From the NCBI RefSeq assembly GCF_023534745.1, contig NZ_JAMHJQ010000013.1:191054-255053 (forward strand): DNA of 64,000 nt. Reading direction: 5' to 3'. Numbering within the stretch: position 1 is the first letter of the stretch; each line of letters opens with the position of its first letter. The notes beneath the pieces were generated by a model. That model was given only the letters and a program-made list of their open reading frames with translations, did no database searches and had not been told where the DNA came from. Below are positions 42,993 through 52,154 of the stretch, in pieces. Position numbers and translations under genes: made by a program. The stretch comes from Streptomyces sp. 35G-GA-8. Lineage in GTDB: Bacteria; Actinomycetota; Actinomycetes; Streptomycetales; Streptomycetaceae.

Positions 42993-43958
42993 ATGCGAGA
43001 TCTCATCAGTAAAGGACTGCTCACCGCCGCCGCGGCGTCGAGTGTCCTCTCCATGAGCGGCGGTTACGCCCAAGCGGTGGACGCCGACGGGGCGGCCGTC
43101 GGCTCACCGGGCGTGCTGTCCGGGAACAACATTCAGGTGCCTCTGGAGATCCCGGTCAACGTCTGTGGGAATACGGTGGATCCGATCGGGGTGCTCAACC
43201 CCGCCTTCGGCAATGCCTGTGCCAACACGTCGGGCACGCCGAAGCACGCGTCGCACCCGGCTCCCGCGCCCCACGCGGCCCCGGGACCCGAGGCAGCTCC
43301 AGGGCCCCAGTCGGACCCCGCGCCCCACGGTGCTCCCCCCGCGCACGCGACGCGGCCGGCTCCCGAAGCGGACGACGCCGCCACACCCGCGGCCCCGCCC
43401 CAGAGCCACGCGCCGCATCACGGCGCGCCCGGCCAGGCGTCCCCGGGCGGGCACCACCACGAGGCCGCCGGCTCCACGCACGCCTCCGGCGCCGCCGTCG
43501 GTTCGCCGGGCGTGCTCACGGGCAACGCCCTGGAGGCCGTCCTCGACATCCCCGTGAACATCTGCGGCAACTCGGTCGATCTGATCGGCGTCCTCAACCC
43601 CGTCTTCGGCAACTTCTGCGCGAACGGCACCCCGCGGCCGCCCCACGGAGACCCCGGCACCCCCGGCTCTCCTGCGGCCCCCGAGGCGCCCGAGCCGCCA
43701 GAAGCCGCCACGCCGCCGGGCGGCCGTACCGTGGACCCGCACGACCCCGCCACGCAGCCGCGGACCCCGGCCCCCCGGGGTTCCTCCGACGCGATCCTGC
43801 CCGCCTCGATGCCCCTGCCCGCGGCCGCGGACGAGAGCGCCCAGCTGGCCTCCACCGGCAGTGATCTGAACATGCTCGCCATGGGAGCGGCCAGCGCCGG
43901 TCTGCTGCTCGGTGGTGGAATCCTCTACCGCCGCAGCACCGTCGCCTCGCGCGTCTGA
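42993..43958 (+). CDS. long chaplin with two chaplin domains and sortase signal
   Basis: 321 aa. Signal peptide; first chaplin domain (GSPGVLSGNNIQVPLEIPVN, CGNTVDPIGVLNPAFGNAC); about 90 residues of Pro/Ala/His-rich linker; second domain (GSPGVLTGNALEAVLDIPVN, CGNSVDLIGVLNPVFGNFC); another Pro-rich linker; then LASTG, a hydrophobic helix and a basic end (YRRSTVASRV), which is a sortase anchoring signal. This is the ChpA/B/C type that tethers chaplin fibrils to the wall, but longer than the ~230 residues I remember for those. AGGAGG precedes the ATG. Confidence 0.95.
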   Translation: MRDLISKGLLTAAAASSVLSMSGGYAQAVDADGAAVGSPGVLSGNNIQVPLEIPVNVCGNTVDPIGVLNPAFGNACANTSGTPKHASHPAPAPHAAPGPEAAPGPQSDPAPHGAPPAHATRPAPEADDAATPAAPPQSHAPHHGAPGQASPGGHHHEAAGSTHASGAAVGSPGVLTGNALEAVLDIPVNICGNSVDLIGVLNPVFGNFCANGTPRPPHGDPGTPGSPAAPEAPEPPEAATPPGGRTVDPHDPATQPRTPAPRGSSDAILPASMPLPAAADESAQLASTGSDLNMLAMGAASAGLLLGGGILYRRSTVASRV

Positions 43959-43973
43959 CGGAGTATCCGCCCT

Positions 43974-44003
43974 GCCGGGAGAATCACGACGGATTCTCCC
44001 GGC
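43974..44003. terminator. bidirectional terminator after long chaplin
   Basis: GCCGGGAGAATC (43974-43985) pairs with its complement (43992-44003), 12 bp with a 6-base loop, between the convergent chaplin and oxidoreductase genes. Confidence 0.85.
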
Positions 44004-44046
44004 CGGCTTGTCCCCATCCCACCCGCTCGGGTCCGGGCCCGCGCCG

Positions 44047-45315
44047 TCAGGACAGTCTCGGCTCCCCCACCGGCGCCGGTGAAGCCTGCCGCTGGCGGAC
44101 CGTGACGAGCGACCCGCCACGTGATCCGAGCCGCCGTCGCACCCCCGCCACCAGCCGCTCGGCGGTGTACGCGGCCCCGTACACGAACCGCATCGAGGGG
44201 CCGAAGGACGGGGCGCTCAGCAGTCCCGCGACGAACAGCCCCGGGTACGAGGACTCGAAGACCGCGCTCGCCTCCGGAGCGCTGCTCGGGCGCACGGTCC
44301 GCATACCCGCCCGCAGCTCGCGGTCGACCAGGCCGAGCCGTTCGAGCCCCGGGGTGAATCCGGTGGCGGCGATGACATGGTCCGTGTCCACGGTCCCGAC
44401 CCGGCCCGTGGTGGAGACCAGCTCCAGCCGTACGCGCCCGTCCACCCGGGACGCGCCCGCCACGCTCTCGCCCAGCCGGACGTCCACCGCCGACTCGAAG
44501 CGGTCCCGCAGCCACCACGCGCCGGCGGGTCCGAGCGCCGAGGTGAAGACCCGGGCCCGGGTCGTCTCGGGCAGTCTGCGGAAGATGCCAGGGGTCTCCG
44601 CGTAGAGGTAGTTCTTCCATCCGCAGCCCAGCCCGGTGTGCGGGGCGCGCGCCGCCTCCAAGGCGGGGCGCTGCCGGGGCGGCGGCAGGGTGTTCCAGTT
44701 CAGTCGGTCCGACCGGGCCACCACCCGTACGACGGTGCCCTGTTCGGCGAGGAGGGCGGCGGTCTCCAGGGCGGCCTGCCCGGCGCCGATGACCGTCACG
44801 TCCTGGCCCCGGAAGCGCGCCAGATCGGCGTGGTGGCTGCTGTGCGAGACCTGGTCGGAGGGGAGTCCGCGCAGCGGGGCGGGGATGTCGATGAAGGGCA
44901 TCACGCCGACCGCGAGCGCCACCGTACGGGCGAGGACGGTCGTCCCGTCGGAGGTGTCGAGCCGGAACCCGCCGGGGCAGGCCCGTACGGACGTGATCGT
45001 ACGTTCGTCGACGGGCGGTGCCGCGCGCTCCGCGAACCACAGACCGTACGAGGCGAAGAACCCAACGGGCAGCGGGGAGGCGTGGCGTACCTCCACCCCC
45101 TGGGTCGCGGCGTAGGCGGCCAGGCTGAACGCGCCCTTGGGGGCGGAGAGATTGGACGCCCATGGCTCTGACTTCAGGAACATGCCGGGTGGCATATTGT
45201 CCCGCCACGAGGCCATGGGTCTGCCGAACACGCGCAGATCGAGGCCGGCCGCCGCCGCGTGGGCGGCGATGGAGAGTCCGTAGGGGCCGGCGCCCACAAC
45301 TACCAGGTCGTACAT
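44047..45315 (-). CDS. FAD/NAD(P)-binding oxidoreductase
   Basis: 422 aa from ATG 45315. N-terminal FAD loop VVGAGPYGLSIAAHA, second nucleotide loop VIGAGQAALETAALL, and ATGFTPGLERLG near the C-terminus, a layout related to flavin monooxygenases and lysine/ornithine N-hydroxylases, but the FMO fingerprint is absent. Substrate unknown. It lies 65 bases after the ATP-grasp gene on the same strand, so the two may form one pathway step pair, for example in making or decorating a small molecule or sugar residue. Confidence 0.85.
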   Translation of the reverse strand: MYDLVVVGAGPYGLSIAAHAAAAGLDLRVFGRPMASWRDNMPPGMFLKSEPWASNLSAPKGAFSLAAYAATQGVEVRHASPLPVGFFASYGLWFAERAAPPVDERTITSVRACPGGFRLDTSDGTTVLARTVALAVGVMPFIDIPAPLRGLPSDQVSHSSHHADLARFRGQDVTVIGAGQAALETAALLAEQGTVVRVVARSDRLNWNTLPPPRQRPALEAARAPHTGLGCGWKNYLYAETPGIFRRLPETTRARVFTSALGPAGAWWLRDRFESAVDVRLGESVAGASRVDGRVRLELVSTTGRVGTVDTDHVIAATGFTPGLERLGLVDRELRAGMRTVRPSSAPEASAVFESSYPGLFVAGLLSAPSFGPSMRFVYGAAYTAERLVAGVRRRLGSRGGSLVTVRQRQASPAPVGEPRLS

Positions 45316-45380
45316 CGTGTGTCCCGTTCTCTGTGTCGGAGGTTCGGACAGGGGGCTTGGGATGGTTGACGGACGGTTCA

Positions 45381-46769
45381 TCAGGGCGTCTGGGAGACAG
45401 GGGGGCGTGGATTCGCGCGGTTCCTGCCCCGCCCGCGCTGCCGTACGGGGGACGTGCGGGGCCGCTCGGAACCGGCCGTACGCCGTCCCGGCAGCGCCCG
45501 TCTGAGCCTGCGCCAGCCACGCCGTACGACATGCAGCGCCCATGCGACGGCCATGGCGTACGCGGGCAGCGGATCGTCCAGCGCGAACCACGCGGCCTCC
45601 GTGGCCCCGGGCCGCGGCACGCCGCGCCCGCCCCGCCGGCCGCCTCTGTGCCCGAAGGGCGAGAGGAGCGACGAGCGCGGGGACGCGAGAAAGGACAGCA
45701 GGGCGTAGTTCTCCACCACGAAGGTCCTGCCGTGCGCCGCCTCCTGCGCGGGGACGGCACGGCCGGTGAGGTCGAGATGCAGCGCCCGTACGACATCAGT
45801 GCCCGACCGGTCGGTGAAGAGCCGGAACTGCGCGCCGGGCCGGGGGTTGAAGTCGAGCAGATGGTAGGCGCCGGTGGCGGTGTCGAGCCGGAAGTCGAGG
45901 TCGAGGATCCCGCGGTAGCCGAGCGCCGAGACCATCTGACGGGCCATCCGTTCGACCGCCGGGTTGGGCAGCCACCGGCCCACCGCGGTCAGTCCGGCCC
46001 CCACCGGCCAGGAGCGTTCCTTGCGCCCGGCTGCCCCGATCAGACACTCGCCGCCACCGCCGCTGTAGCCGTGGAAGAACCAGTCCAGGTCCCGGCCCTG
46101 CGGCAGGAACTCCTGGAGGAGCAGCCGGCTGCCCGCCTCGGCGCTGCGCGCGTACAGCTCGCGCGCCTCCTGCGGGGAGCGTACGACCAGGGTGCTGCGC
46201 AGCCCGGTCCCCTCCGGGAGGAGCCACGGTCTGCTCCACTTCGCCACCACCGGCAGCCCGAGCGACCAGGCCGCCGCCGCTGCCTCCTCGGCGCCCGAGG
46301 GGATGACGGTGCGCGGGTGGGGGATGCCGAGCGTGCCGCAGATCCCGACCAGTTCCGCTTTGTCGGCCACCCGTTCGGGCAGTCCTGACGGCTGTTCAGG
46401 GAGCAGATAGCGGCCGTCGAGCCGCTCCCGCAGCCGGCCCACCGCGATCGCGCTCAGATCGTCCATGGCGATGAGCACGGGCGGGGCGGTGAGCCCGTCC
46501 GCGATGCCGAGCAGCAGCCGCTGAATCTCCGCCAGATCCGAAGACTCCGTCAGATCCGTGGGGTGGTCGGGCCGCAGATGCGCCCTGCGCAGATAGCGGG
46601 AGCGGCCCACGGGGCTGCGCGCGCCCTCGATCACCGCGTGGACCTCGATCCCCGCGCGGCCAAGGGATCTGACGGCGCCAAGGGTGCCGTGGTGGAACGG
46701 GTTGCGGTCGAGCCTCATGAGTACGGCGGGGACTCGGGTGTCAAAGCTCGGCACGTTGATGTCCTTCAT
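45381..46769 (-). CDS. ATP-grasp domain protein
   Basis: 462 aa. The ATP-grasp fold is indicated by LPVVAKWSRPW, TLVVRSPQEARELY, LLLQEFLPQGRDLDWFFHGY and the metal-binding end GILDLDFRLDTATGAYHLLDF followed by NPRPG. The N-terminus (VPAVLMRLDRNPFHHGTLGA) is the usual pre-ATP-grasp part of carboxylate-amine ligase-like proteins seen in polysaccharide clusters. The last ~80 residues are basic and Arg-rich. It is divergent from the secreted glycosidase and may ligate an amino acid to a sugar or polyprenyl intermediate (inference). Confidence 0.85.
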   Translation of the reverse strand: MKDINVPSFDTRVPAVLMRLDRNPFHHGTLGAVRSLGRAGIEVHAVIEGARSPVGRSRYLRRAHLRPDHPTDLTESSDLAEIQRLLLGIADGLTAPPVLIAMDDLSAIAVGRLRERLDGRYLLPEQPSGLPERVADKAELVGICGTLGIPHPRTVIPSGAEEAAAAAWSLGLPVVAKWSRPWLLPEGTGLRSTLVVRSPQEARELYARSAEAGSRLLLQEFLPQGRDLDWFFHGYSGGGGECLIGAAGRKERSWPVGAGLTAVGRWLPNPAVERMARQMVSALGYRGILDLDFRLDTATGAYHLLDFNPRPGAQFRLFTDRSGTDVVRALHLDLTGRAVPAQEAAHGRTFVVENYALLSFLASPRSSLLSPFGHRGGRRGGRGVPRPGATEAAWFALDDPLPAYAMAVAWALHVVRRGWRRLRRALPGRRTAGSERPRTSPVRQRGRGRNRANPRPPVSQTP

Positions 46770-46918
46770 TTCGGTAACCCATGCGGGGGATGAAATTCAC
46801 GAACGGACTACTGGAACGCCAGGCCGGGTTCCCGATCGGCTTATTAGAAATACTTTTGTGATCAACGTGACCACGGATCGAGGCCACGGAAAGAGGTCCA
46901 CACTCACGAGGAGCGGAC

Positions 46919-48106
46919 ATGCCCCTTCGACGACGACGGCTGACGACCACCTGCCTGGGAGTGGTCACGGCCGGCCTCCTCGCTTCCGGTGCGGCGCCGC
47001 CCGTCGCCCATGACGCGGAGGCGCGGGCCACGACGGACGAATCGATCGCACGCGGGAAACCGAAACCGCCGAGGGCACCCGAACCCGCGATGGGCGCGTA
47101 TCTCGATTACGGTCCGAAAGGCGTCCGGCGCATCGCCGCCATGCAGAGCTGGCTCGGCGGCAGGGAGCTGCGGGTGGGGCACACCTATCTTCCCGGGGAC
47201 GTGTGGTCGAACATCGAGGGCAGTCCCGGCTTTCTGGAGGACTGGGCCGCATGGCGAAAGGCGAAGGACGACCGGCTGTTCGTCCTCAACGTGCCCATGC
47301 TGGAACACAATGAGGAACGGGTGCCGGACGCCGTCGTCCGCGATGAGCTGCGCAAGGCCGCGCGGGGCGATTACGACGGCCACTTCAAGACCCTGGCGCA
47401 GCGGCTCGTCGATCTGGGTGTTCCGGACACGGTGATCGTGCTCGGCTGGGAAATGAACGGGGTCACGTACACGCATCGCTGCGGCCCCGACCCGGAGTCG
47501 TGGAAGAAGTACTGGAACCGCATCGTCACCACCATGCGCGCAGTGCCCGGACAGAAGTTCCGGTTCGATTTCGCTCCGAACCGAGGACGGGACGCCATTC
47601 CCTGGACCGAGTGCTATCCGGGTGACGATGTCGTCGACATCATGGGCATGGATTCTTATGACCAGCCCCCGGGCCGGACATTTGATGAACAGGTGAATGA
47701 GCCCTTTGGGCTTCAGGAGCACGTGGATTTCGCCGCTGCACACGGAAAGGTTATCTCCTATCCGGAGTGGGGCCTCTTCCGCAACGGTGACAACCCGGAA
47801 TACATGCGCCGCATGCTCCAATGGATCGACACATACAAGCCGGTGTACAACACGGTGACCGACTACTGCCCGCACGGCATCTGGCAGTGCGGGCAGAATC
47901 CGAAGTCGTCGAAGATGTTCCGATCCCTGCTGTACGGGTTCAAGCCGGAGCCCTTGCCGCTCCCGGAGCCCATCCCGACACCCACGCCGCCGACACCACG
48001 GCCGCCGGGGAGCTGTACGCCGCTGGACCTCGGTCCCTGGGTGGAGAAGTGGCTCGGAGGCAAGATCTGCATCCGTCTCAACTGGTCGCGGCGCGAGGAC
48101 AGCTGA
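46919..48106 (+). CDS. secreted GH26-like glycoside hydrolase
   Basis: 395 aa. Signal peptide with Arg-rich start (MPLRRRRLTTTCLG). The catalytic domain resembles GH26 beta-mannanases: acid/base Glu178 in LGWEMNG and nucleophile Glu283 in ISYPEWG, with FAPNRG and MGMDSYDQ between. A Pro-rich linker (PLPEPIPTPTPPTPRPPG) leads to a short C-terminal piece with two Cys. It could trim or release the polysaccharide made by the operon that converges on it from the right (33-base gap). Substrate not proven. Confidence 0.85.
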   Translation: MPLRRRRLTTTCLGVVTAGLLASGAAPPVAHDAEARATTDESIARGKPKPPRAPEPAMGAYLDYGPKGVRRIAAMQSWLGGRELRVGHTYLPGDVWSNIEGSPGFLEDWAAWRKAKDDRLFVLNVPMLEHNEERVPDAVVRDELRKAARGDYDGHFKTLAQRLVDLGVPDTVIVLGWEMNGVTYTHRCGPDPESWKKYWNRIVTTMRAVPGQKFRFDFAPNRGRDAIPWTECYPGDDVVDIMGMDSYDQPPGRTFDEQVNEPFGLQEHVDFAAAHGKVISYPEWGLFRNGDNPEYMRRMLQWIDTYKPVYNTVTDYCPHGIWQCGQNPKSSKMFRSLLYGFKPEPLPLPEPIPTPTPPTPRPPGSCTPLDLGPWVEKWLGGKICIRLNWSRREDS

Positions 48107-48139
48107 CCAGCCACCCGTACGGGGCGGCGGCGGCCGGGG

Positions 48140-49342
48140 TCATCCCCCGGCACCGCCGTCCCGCAGCCGTTTGACGAGCGCCGCGGCCCGGTCGCGGCCC
48201 GCCGCCTGCGCGACCAGCAGTTGCAAGGACGCCGCCAGATGCGGCCGGGCGAGCAGCAGCCGCTGGTTGCGGACGGTCTCGGGACGCCAGTGGTGCTTGT
48301 ACGGCTCATTGCCGCGCAGCATGCTGAGCGTGGCGCGGCCGCTCGCGCTGATCCGCTGCGCCCCGCTCCGCAGCAGCATCGAGGCCACGTCCACCTTCCT
48401 GGCACGCAGCGCGGGATCGGCCCCGTACAGATAGCCGCCCTCCAGCCGGCCGGAGATCAGGGTGAGATCCGCGGCCACCACCGCGCCGGACAGCCGGAAC
48501 TCGGTCAGCCGCGCGTCGCCGTACTCGGTCATGGCCCGTACGGACCGGGTCAGATGGTCCGCGAAACGGACGCTGAGGTGTTCCGGGGTGACCCCGCGGC
48601 CCCGCCACTGGAGCCGGTGCAGCTCCAGCAGCCGTCCGACCGCCGCCGGGATCTCGTCCTTGGGCACCACCCGCTCCTCGATGCCCAGCGCGTCCAGCTT
48701 GCGCAGTTTGGCGCGGGCGCGCTGGGCGCGCGGGGAGGTGAGCCTGCCGAGAAGTTCGTCCATGGGAACGCCGGGCAGTTCGAGGCAGAGGGAGTCGTCC
48801 AGCTTTCTGCGCGGGCCGGTCCAGCGGGCGAAGATTCGTTCCGCCGCCGCCCCCGGCCGTACTTCGCGCAGATCGATCACCGCCGTACGGGCCAGCTCGG
48901 CGAGCGATGTCACCAGCTCCCCCGCCGCCGCCTCGGCGCAGTCGTCGTGCAGCAGGACATCGGAGAAGTCGGAGATGGACCCGCCGAGTTGGACAAGGAC
49001 GGGGAGGGGCCGGTGGACGAGCATCAGCGGGGCCGCGGCGACGAGTTTCGCGCCCCGGCGTACGAGCACGACCCGCAGCCCGCGCCGGTTCCCGTACGAC
49101 AGCCACCACGAGTGCAGCCAGGAATGGCTCTGGAAGGGCGTGGCCGTGCGTGAGCATCGATACAACTCGTGCCAAGCCGGGGCGAGTTCGGCGAAGCGGC
49201 CGGCGTCACGGCAGAGCTCCGTGGTGAACACCGGGCCGGACGCCCGCGACGCGGACCTGAACAGCGGGGAGAAGACGCGGAGGTGCGTGACCGGGGGAGC
49301 TGTGCGGGTCGCGGCGGTGCGCGCGCTCGATTCGGCGGCCAT
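48140..49342 (-). CDS. GNAT acetyltransferase (CelD/BcsL-like)
   Basis: 400 aa from ATG 49342. An acetyltransf_6 (PF13480-type) protein: WHELYRCSRTATPFQSHSWL, YGNRRGLRVVLVRRGAKLVA, the central EERVVPKDEIPAAVGRLLEL and C-terminal YGADPALRARKVDVASMLL. Such proteins are regular members of bacterial polysaccharide operons and may acylate sugars. It is the last gene of the eight-gene operon and starts seven bases after the Wzz-like gene. Sequence upstream of 49342 belongs to that gene's C-terminus in another frame. Confidence 0.88.
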   Translation of the reverse strand: MAAESSARTAATRTAPPVTHLRVFSPLFRSASRASGPVFTTELCRDAGRFAELAPAWHELYRCSRTATPFQSHSWLHSWWLSYGNRRGLRVVLVRRGAKLVAAAPLMLVHRPLPVLVQLGGSISDFSDVLLHDDCAEAAAGELVTSLAELARTAVIDLREVRPGAAAERIFARWTGPRRKLDDSLCLELPGVPMDELLGRLTSPRAQRARAKLRKLDALGIEERVVPKDEIPAAVGRLLELHRLQWRGRGVTPEHLSVRFADHLTRSVRAMTEYGDARLTEFRLSGAVVAADLTLISGRLEGGYLYGADPALRARKVDVASMLLRSGAQRISASGRATLSMLRGNEPYKHHWRPETVRNQRLLLARPHLAASLQLLVAQAAGRDRAAALVKRLRDGGAGG

Positions 49343-49349
49343 CAGGCTC

Positions 49350-50132
49350 TCACACCGTTTCCGACTGAGGCAGCGACTGCGCCTGGGACGGGGGCTGGGC
49401 ATGCGGCTGGGAATGCGGCTGGTCGGATGTCGCCGGGCCGGGTACGTTCGCGTGGAACTCACCGCGCCGCGGTTTCGGCCTGACCAGCAGTCCGAGCCCG
49501 CCGAGCAGCCCGCCCGCGCAGCCGCCCACCAGGGCCGACAGCCCCGCCGAGGGGGTCACCGGAGCGAGCGGCTCGACCGCGCGGGAGAACTGGAGCACCC
49601 GCACCCTCGTACTGCCCTGCAAATGGGAGCCGTTGACGACCAGCGCCCGTGCCACCCCGTCCGCCATGTTCACCGCGGTCGAGGCCCGGTCCGAGGTCGC
49701 CGTCACGGAGATCATCGGAGCGTCCGGCGAGGTGGCCGTCTGCACGCTCTCCCGGAGCGTGCGCGCGGGCACCCCGGCCCAGACCGGCGCGTCACCGATC
49801 AGCGCGACCTGCGCGGCGACCCGTCCATAGGCCGTCGCGAATCCCAGCGCGGCGGCCGGGTCGGACTTCTCCGTCGGTACGACGACGACATAACTGGTCG
49901 CCGAGTACTGCGGTGTGCGGAGCATCCCGTACGTACCGCCTGCCAGCGCCCCGGCCAGGACCGCCACCGGCACGATCCAGCGGGCGGGCAGCGCCGTCAC
50001 CTTCGACAGCGGGAGCCGGACCCGGCGCGACAGGGCGGAGGCGGAAGCGGTGGCGGAGACGGACGCGGGTTCGGGGACGGCGGGCCGGCGCCGCGCGGCC
50101 GGGCGTCGCGGAGGATTGGTGTGCGGGGTCAT
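49350..50132 (-). CDS. Wzz/YveK-type polysaccharide chain-length protein
   Basis: 260 aa. Two membrane helices near either end (WIVPVAVLAGALAGGTYGML and LVGGCAGGLLGGLGLLV) flank an extracytoplasmic domain with YSATSYVVVVPTEKSDP and the pre-helix Pro-rich VEPLAPVTPSAGL. This is the PF02706 layout that sets polymer length with a Wzy polymerase. No tyrosine-kinase domain is fused and no kinase gene is in the operon. The C-terminal tail is Gln/Ser/His-rich. Gap of seven bases to its neighbours on both sides. Confidence 0.85.
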   Translation of the reverse strand: MTPHTNPPRRPAARRRPAVPEPASVSATASASALSRRVRLPLSKVTALPARWIVPVAVLAGALAGGTYGMLRTPQYSATSYVVVVPTEKSDPAAALGFATAYGRVAAQVALIGDAPVWAGVPARTLRESVQTATSPDAPMISVTATSDRASTAVNMADGVARALVVNGSHLQGSTRVRVLQFSRAVEPLAPVTPSAGLSALVGGCAGGLLGGLGLLVRPKPRRGEFHANVPGPATSDQPHSQPHAQPPSQAQSLPQSETV

Positions 50133-50139
50133 GAGCAGC

Positions 50140-51288
50140 TCACTTCTCGGAGGGGGCCGGGCCGCGGACGGCGTTCTCGTAGACGGTCATCAGCTGGTGG
50201 GCGCTGCGGGCGATGTCGTAGTGGCGCGCGGCCGGGGGCACGGGCAGCCGGCGCGGTCCCGCCTCCTCGAACCGCCGTAGTTCGTCGACGAGTCCGGGTA
50301 CGGAGCCGCTGACCCGGCGCGCTCCCGGCGCGGCGTCGGCGGGCAGGTCCTGGAGGGCGGGGCAGGTGACATGGAGGACCGGCAGTCCGGCCGCGAGCCC
50401 CTCCACGACGGCGAGTCCGAACGCCTCGTCGGGGGAGGTGGAGACGAAGACGTCCATGGCCGCGAGCAGCGAGGGGAGATCCGGCCCGCGCTGTGACGGG
50501 AGCGCCGCGGGCGGGGGCGGCGGGTCCTGGCAGGCGCCGTGCAGCAGGATCCGGTCGGCCGCTCCCCGCTCCCTCGCGAGCCGCAGGAGCCGGTCGCGCT
50601 CGGGTCCCTCACCGATCAGGAGGAGGCGCGCGTGGGGCAGTTCGGCGACGGCCCGTACGAGCCGGTCGAAGCGCTTGCCGCGGGTGAGCCGTCCCACCCC
50701 GCCGACCACGAAGGCGTCGTGGGGCACTCCCAGGCGCGCGCGGGCCGCGCCGCGCGCGGTCTCGTCGTAGGCGAAGCGCCCGACCTCGATGCCGTTGGGC
50801 ACCACATGGATACGGTCGGGGCGCACCCCCCAGCGTTCCAGGCGCCGGGCGACGGTGGCGGAGACGGCGACGGTCGCGGTGCCCAGGCGTTCGCCCGCGA
50901 GATAGAGGGCGCGGGCGCCCGCCGAGAGCGGCCGGCCCTCGATCTGGACGGCCCCGAGGGAGTGTTCGGTGGCCACGATGGTCCGTACACCCGCGAGACG
51001 GGCCGCGAACCGCCCGTACAGGCAGGCGCGGTAGAGGTGCGTGTGCACCAGGTCGTAGCGTCCGCGCTTGATCAGCCGCGTGAGCCGGGGCAGGGCGCCG
51101 AGGTCACTGTTGCCCGCCATGTCGAGGTCGGTGACGGGGACACCGTCGGCGACGATGCCCTCGGCGACCGCTCCCGGGTTGGTGAGCGTGATGACTTCGC
51201 AGTCCGTCGGCAACTGGCGTAACAGAAGCCTGAGTTGCTGCTCGGCGCCGCCGATGCCGAGTCCGGTGATGATGTGCAGCACCCTCAT
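50140..51288 (-). CDS. glycosyltransferase family 4
   Basis: 382 aa, GT-B fold. N-terminus MRVLHIITGLGIGGAEQQLR (acceptor side), middle VVPNGIEVGRFA and GRLTRGKRFDRLVRAVAELP, and the retaining-GT4 donor motif E-x7-E in DEAFGLAVVEGLAAGLPV. It adds a sugar to the lipid-linked repeat unit on the cytoplasmic side. The ATG at 51288 overlaps the deacetylase stop. Donor and linkage unknown. A long open frame extends upstream through the deacetylase gene but is out of phase with it and not real. Confidence 0.92.
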   Translation of the reverse strand: MRVLHIITGLGIGGAEQQLRLLLRQLPTDCEVITLTNPGAVAEGIVADGVPVTDLDMAGNSDLGALPRLTRLIKRGRYDLVHTHLYRACLYGRFAARLAGVRTIVATEHSLGAVQIEGRPLSAGARALYLAGERLGTATVAVSATVARRLERWGVRPDRIHVVPNGIEVGRFAYDETARGAARARLGVPHDAFVVGGVGRLTRGKRFDRLVRAVAELPHARLLLIGEGPERDRLLRLARERGAADRILLHGACQDPPPPPAALPSQRGPDLPSLLAAMDVFVSTSPDEAFGLAVVEGLAAGLPVLHVTCPALQDLPADAAPGARRVSGSVPGLVDELRRFEEAGPRRLPVPPAARHYDIARSAHQLMTVYENAVRGPAPSEK

Positions 51289-52154
51289 GTCGTGCTCGCC
51301 GCCCGGGTGTCGGCCATGGCGGCCACCGGACGCGCCGAGGCCGCGGCCCCCGCCATGGCCATCGCGTCCTGCGCGGTCCGTCTGGTGTGCGCCGCGTACT
51401 CGGCGTACTCCCCGGCCGGGACGGGCAGGCGGCGCCAGCGGTGCAGCCGCCGCTTGAGGTTCAGCCTGGGACCGGTGTCTCCTTCCCCGATATGGACGCG
51501 GGGCAGCGCGAACACGCCGGTGAGCGGGCCCGGGTCGATGGCGCAGGCGTACGCGTAACCGGCGGCGCGTACGGCCCGAATGGCGCGCGCGTCCACCGTG
51601 CCGTACGGATAGCAGTAACCGGCCACCTCGTGACGGCCGGTCAGATCCCGGAGCATTTCCCGCAGGAGCTCTCGGCTCCGCGCGGTGTCGGCCGCGACCA
51701 GCGCGTCGTCCGCCTTGGTCAGATCGGTGTGGCGCAGTCCGTGCGAGCCGATCTCCATGCCCGCCCGCGCCGCCGCGCGGATGCCGTCCGCCGTGAGGAG
51801 GGGCTTGCTCGGGCCGGGACTGTCCCATTCGTTCGTGCCGCCGAGACGGCCCGGCAGGACGAAGACGGTCGCCGTGAACGCGTAGCGGCGCAACAGCGGG
51901 ACGGCCTGTTCCAGGAAGTCGGCGTACCCGTCGTCGAAGGTGAGCCCGACGAGCCCGGCGCCCCGCCCCCCGGCGCGGGCGCGCAGCAGCCGGTCCATAC
52001 TGACGCCGGTCAGCCCCCGGCGGCGCAGCCAGCGCAGTTGCCGTTCGAGCCGGTCCGGCGAGACGGTCACGCGGTAGGGATCGTCGGTGGGGTCGGCGAC
52101 GGAGTGGTACATGGCGGCCCACAGGGGGCCGGCGGACACCGTGTCAGCGGACAT
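51285..52154 (-). CDS. polysaccharide deacetylase (NodB/CE4)
   Basis: 289 aa. CE4 motifs: TFDDGYAD (catalytic and metal Asp), SHGLRH (metal His pair) and CYPYG. It removes N- or O-acetyl groups from polysaccharide or from the lipid-linked unit. No signal peptide or membrane anchor is evident, which would place it in the cytoplasm unless exported otherwise. The C-terminal 60 residues are Ala-rich. It overlaps the flippase gene by 11 bases and the next glycosyltransferase by four. Confidence 0.92.
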   Translation of the reverse strand: MSADTVSAGPLWAAMYHSVADPTDDPYRVTVSPDRLERQLRWLRRRGLTGVSMDRLLRARAGGRGAGLVGLTFDDGYADFLEQAVPLLRRYAFTATVFVLPGRLGGTNEWDSPGPSKPLLTADGIRAAARAGMEIGSHGLRHTDLTKADDALVAADTARSRELLREMLRDLTGRHEVAGYCYPYGTVDARAIRAVRAAGYAYACAIDPGPLTGVFALPRVHIGEGDTGPRLNLKRRLHRWRRLPVPAGEYAEYAAHTRRTAQDAMAMAGAAASARPVAAMADTRAASTT

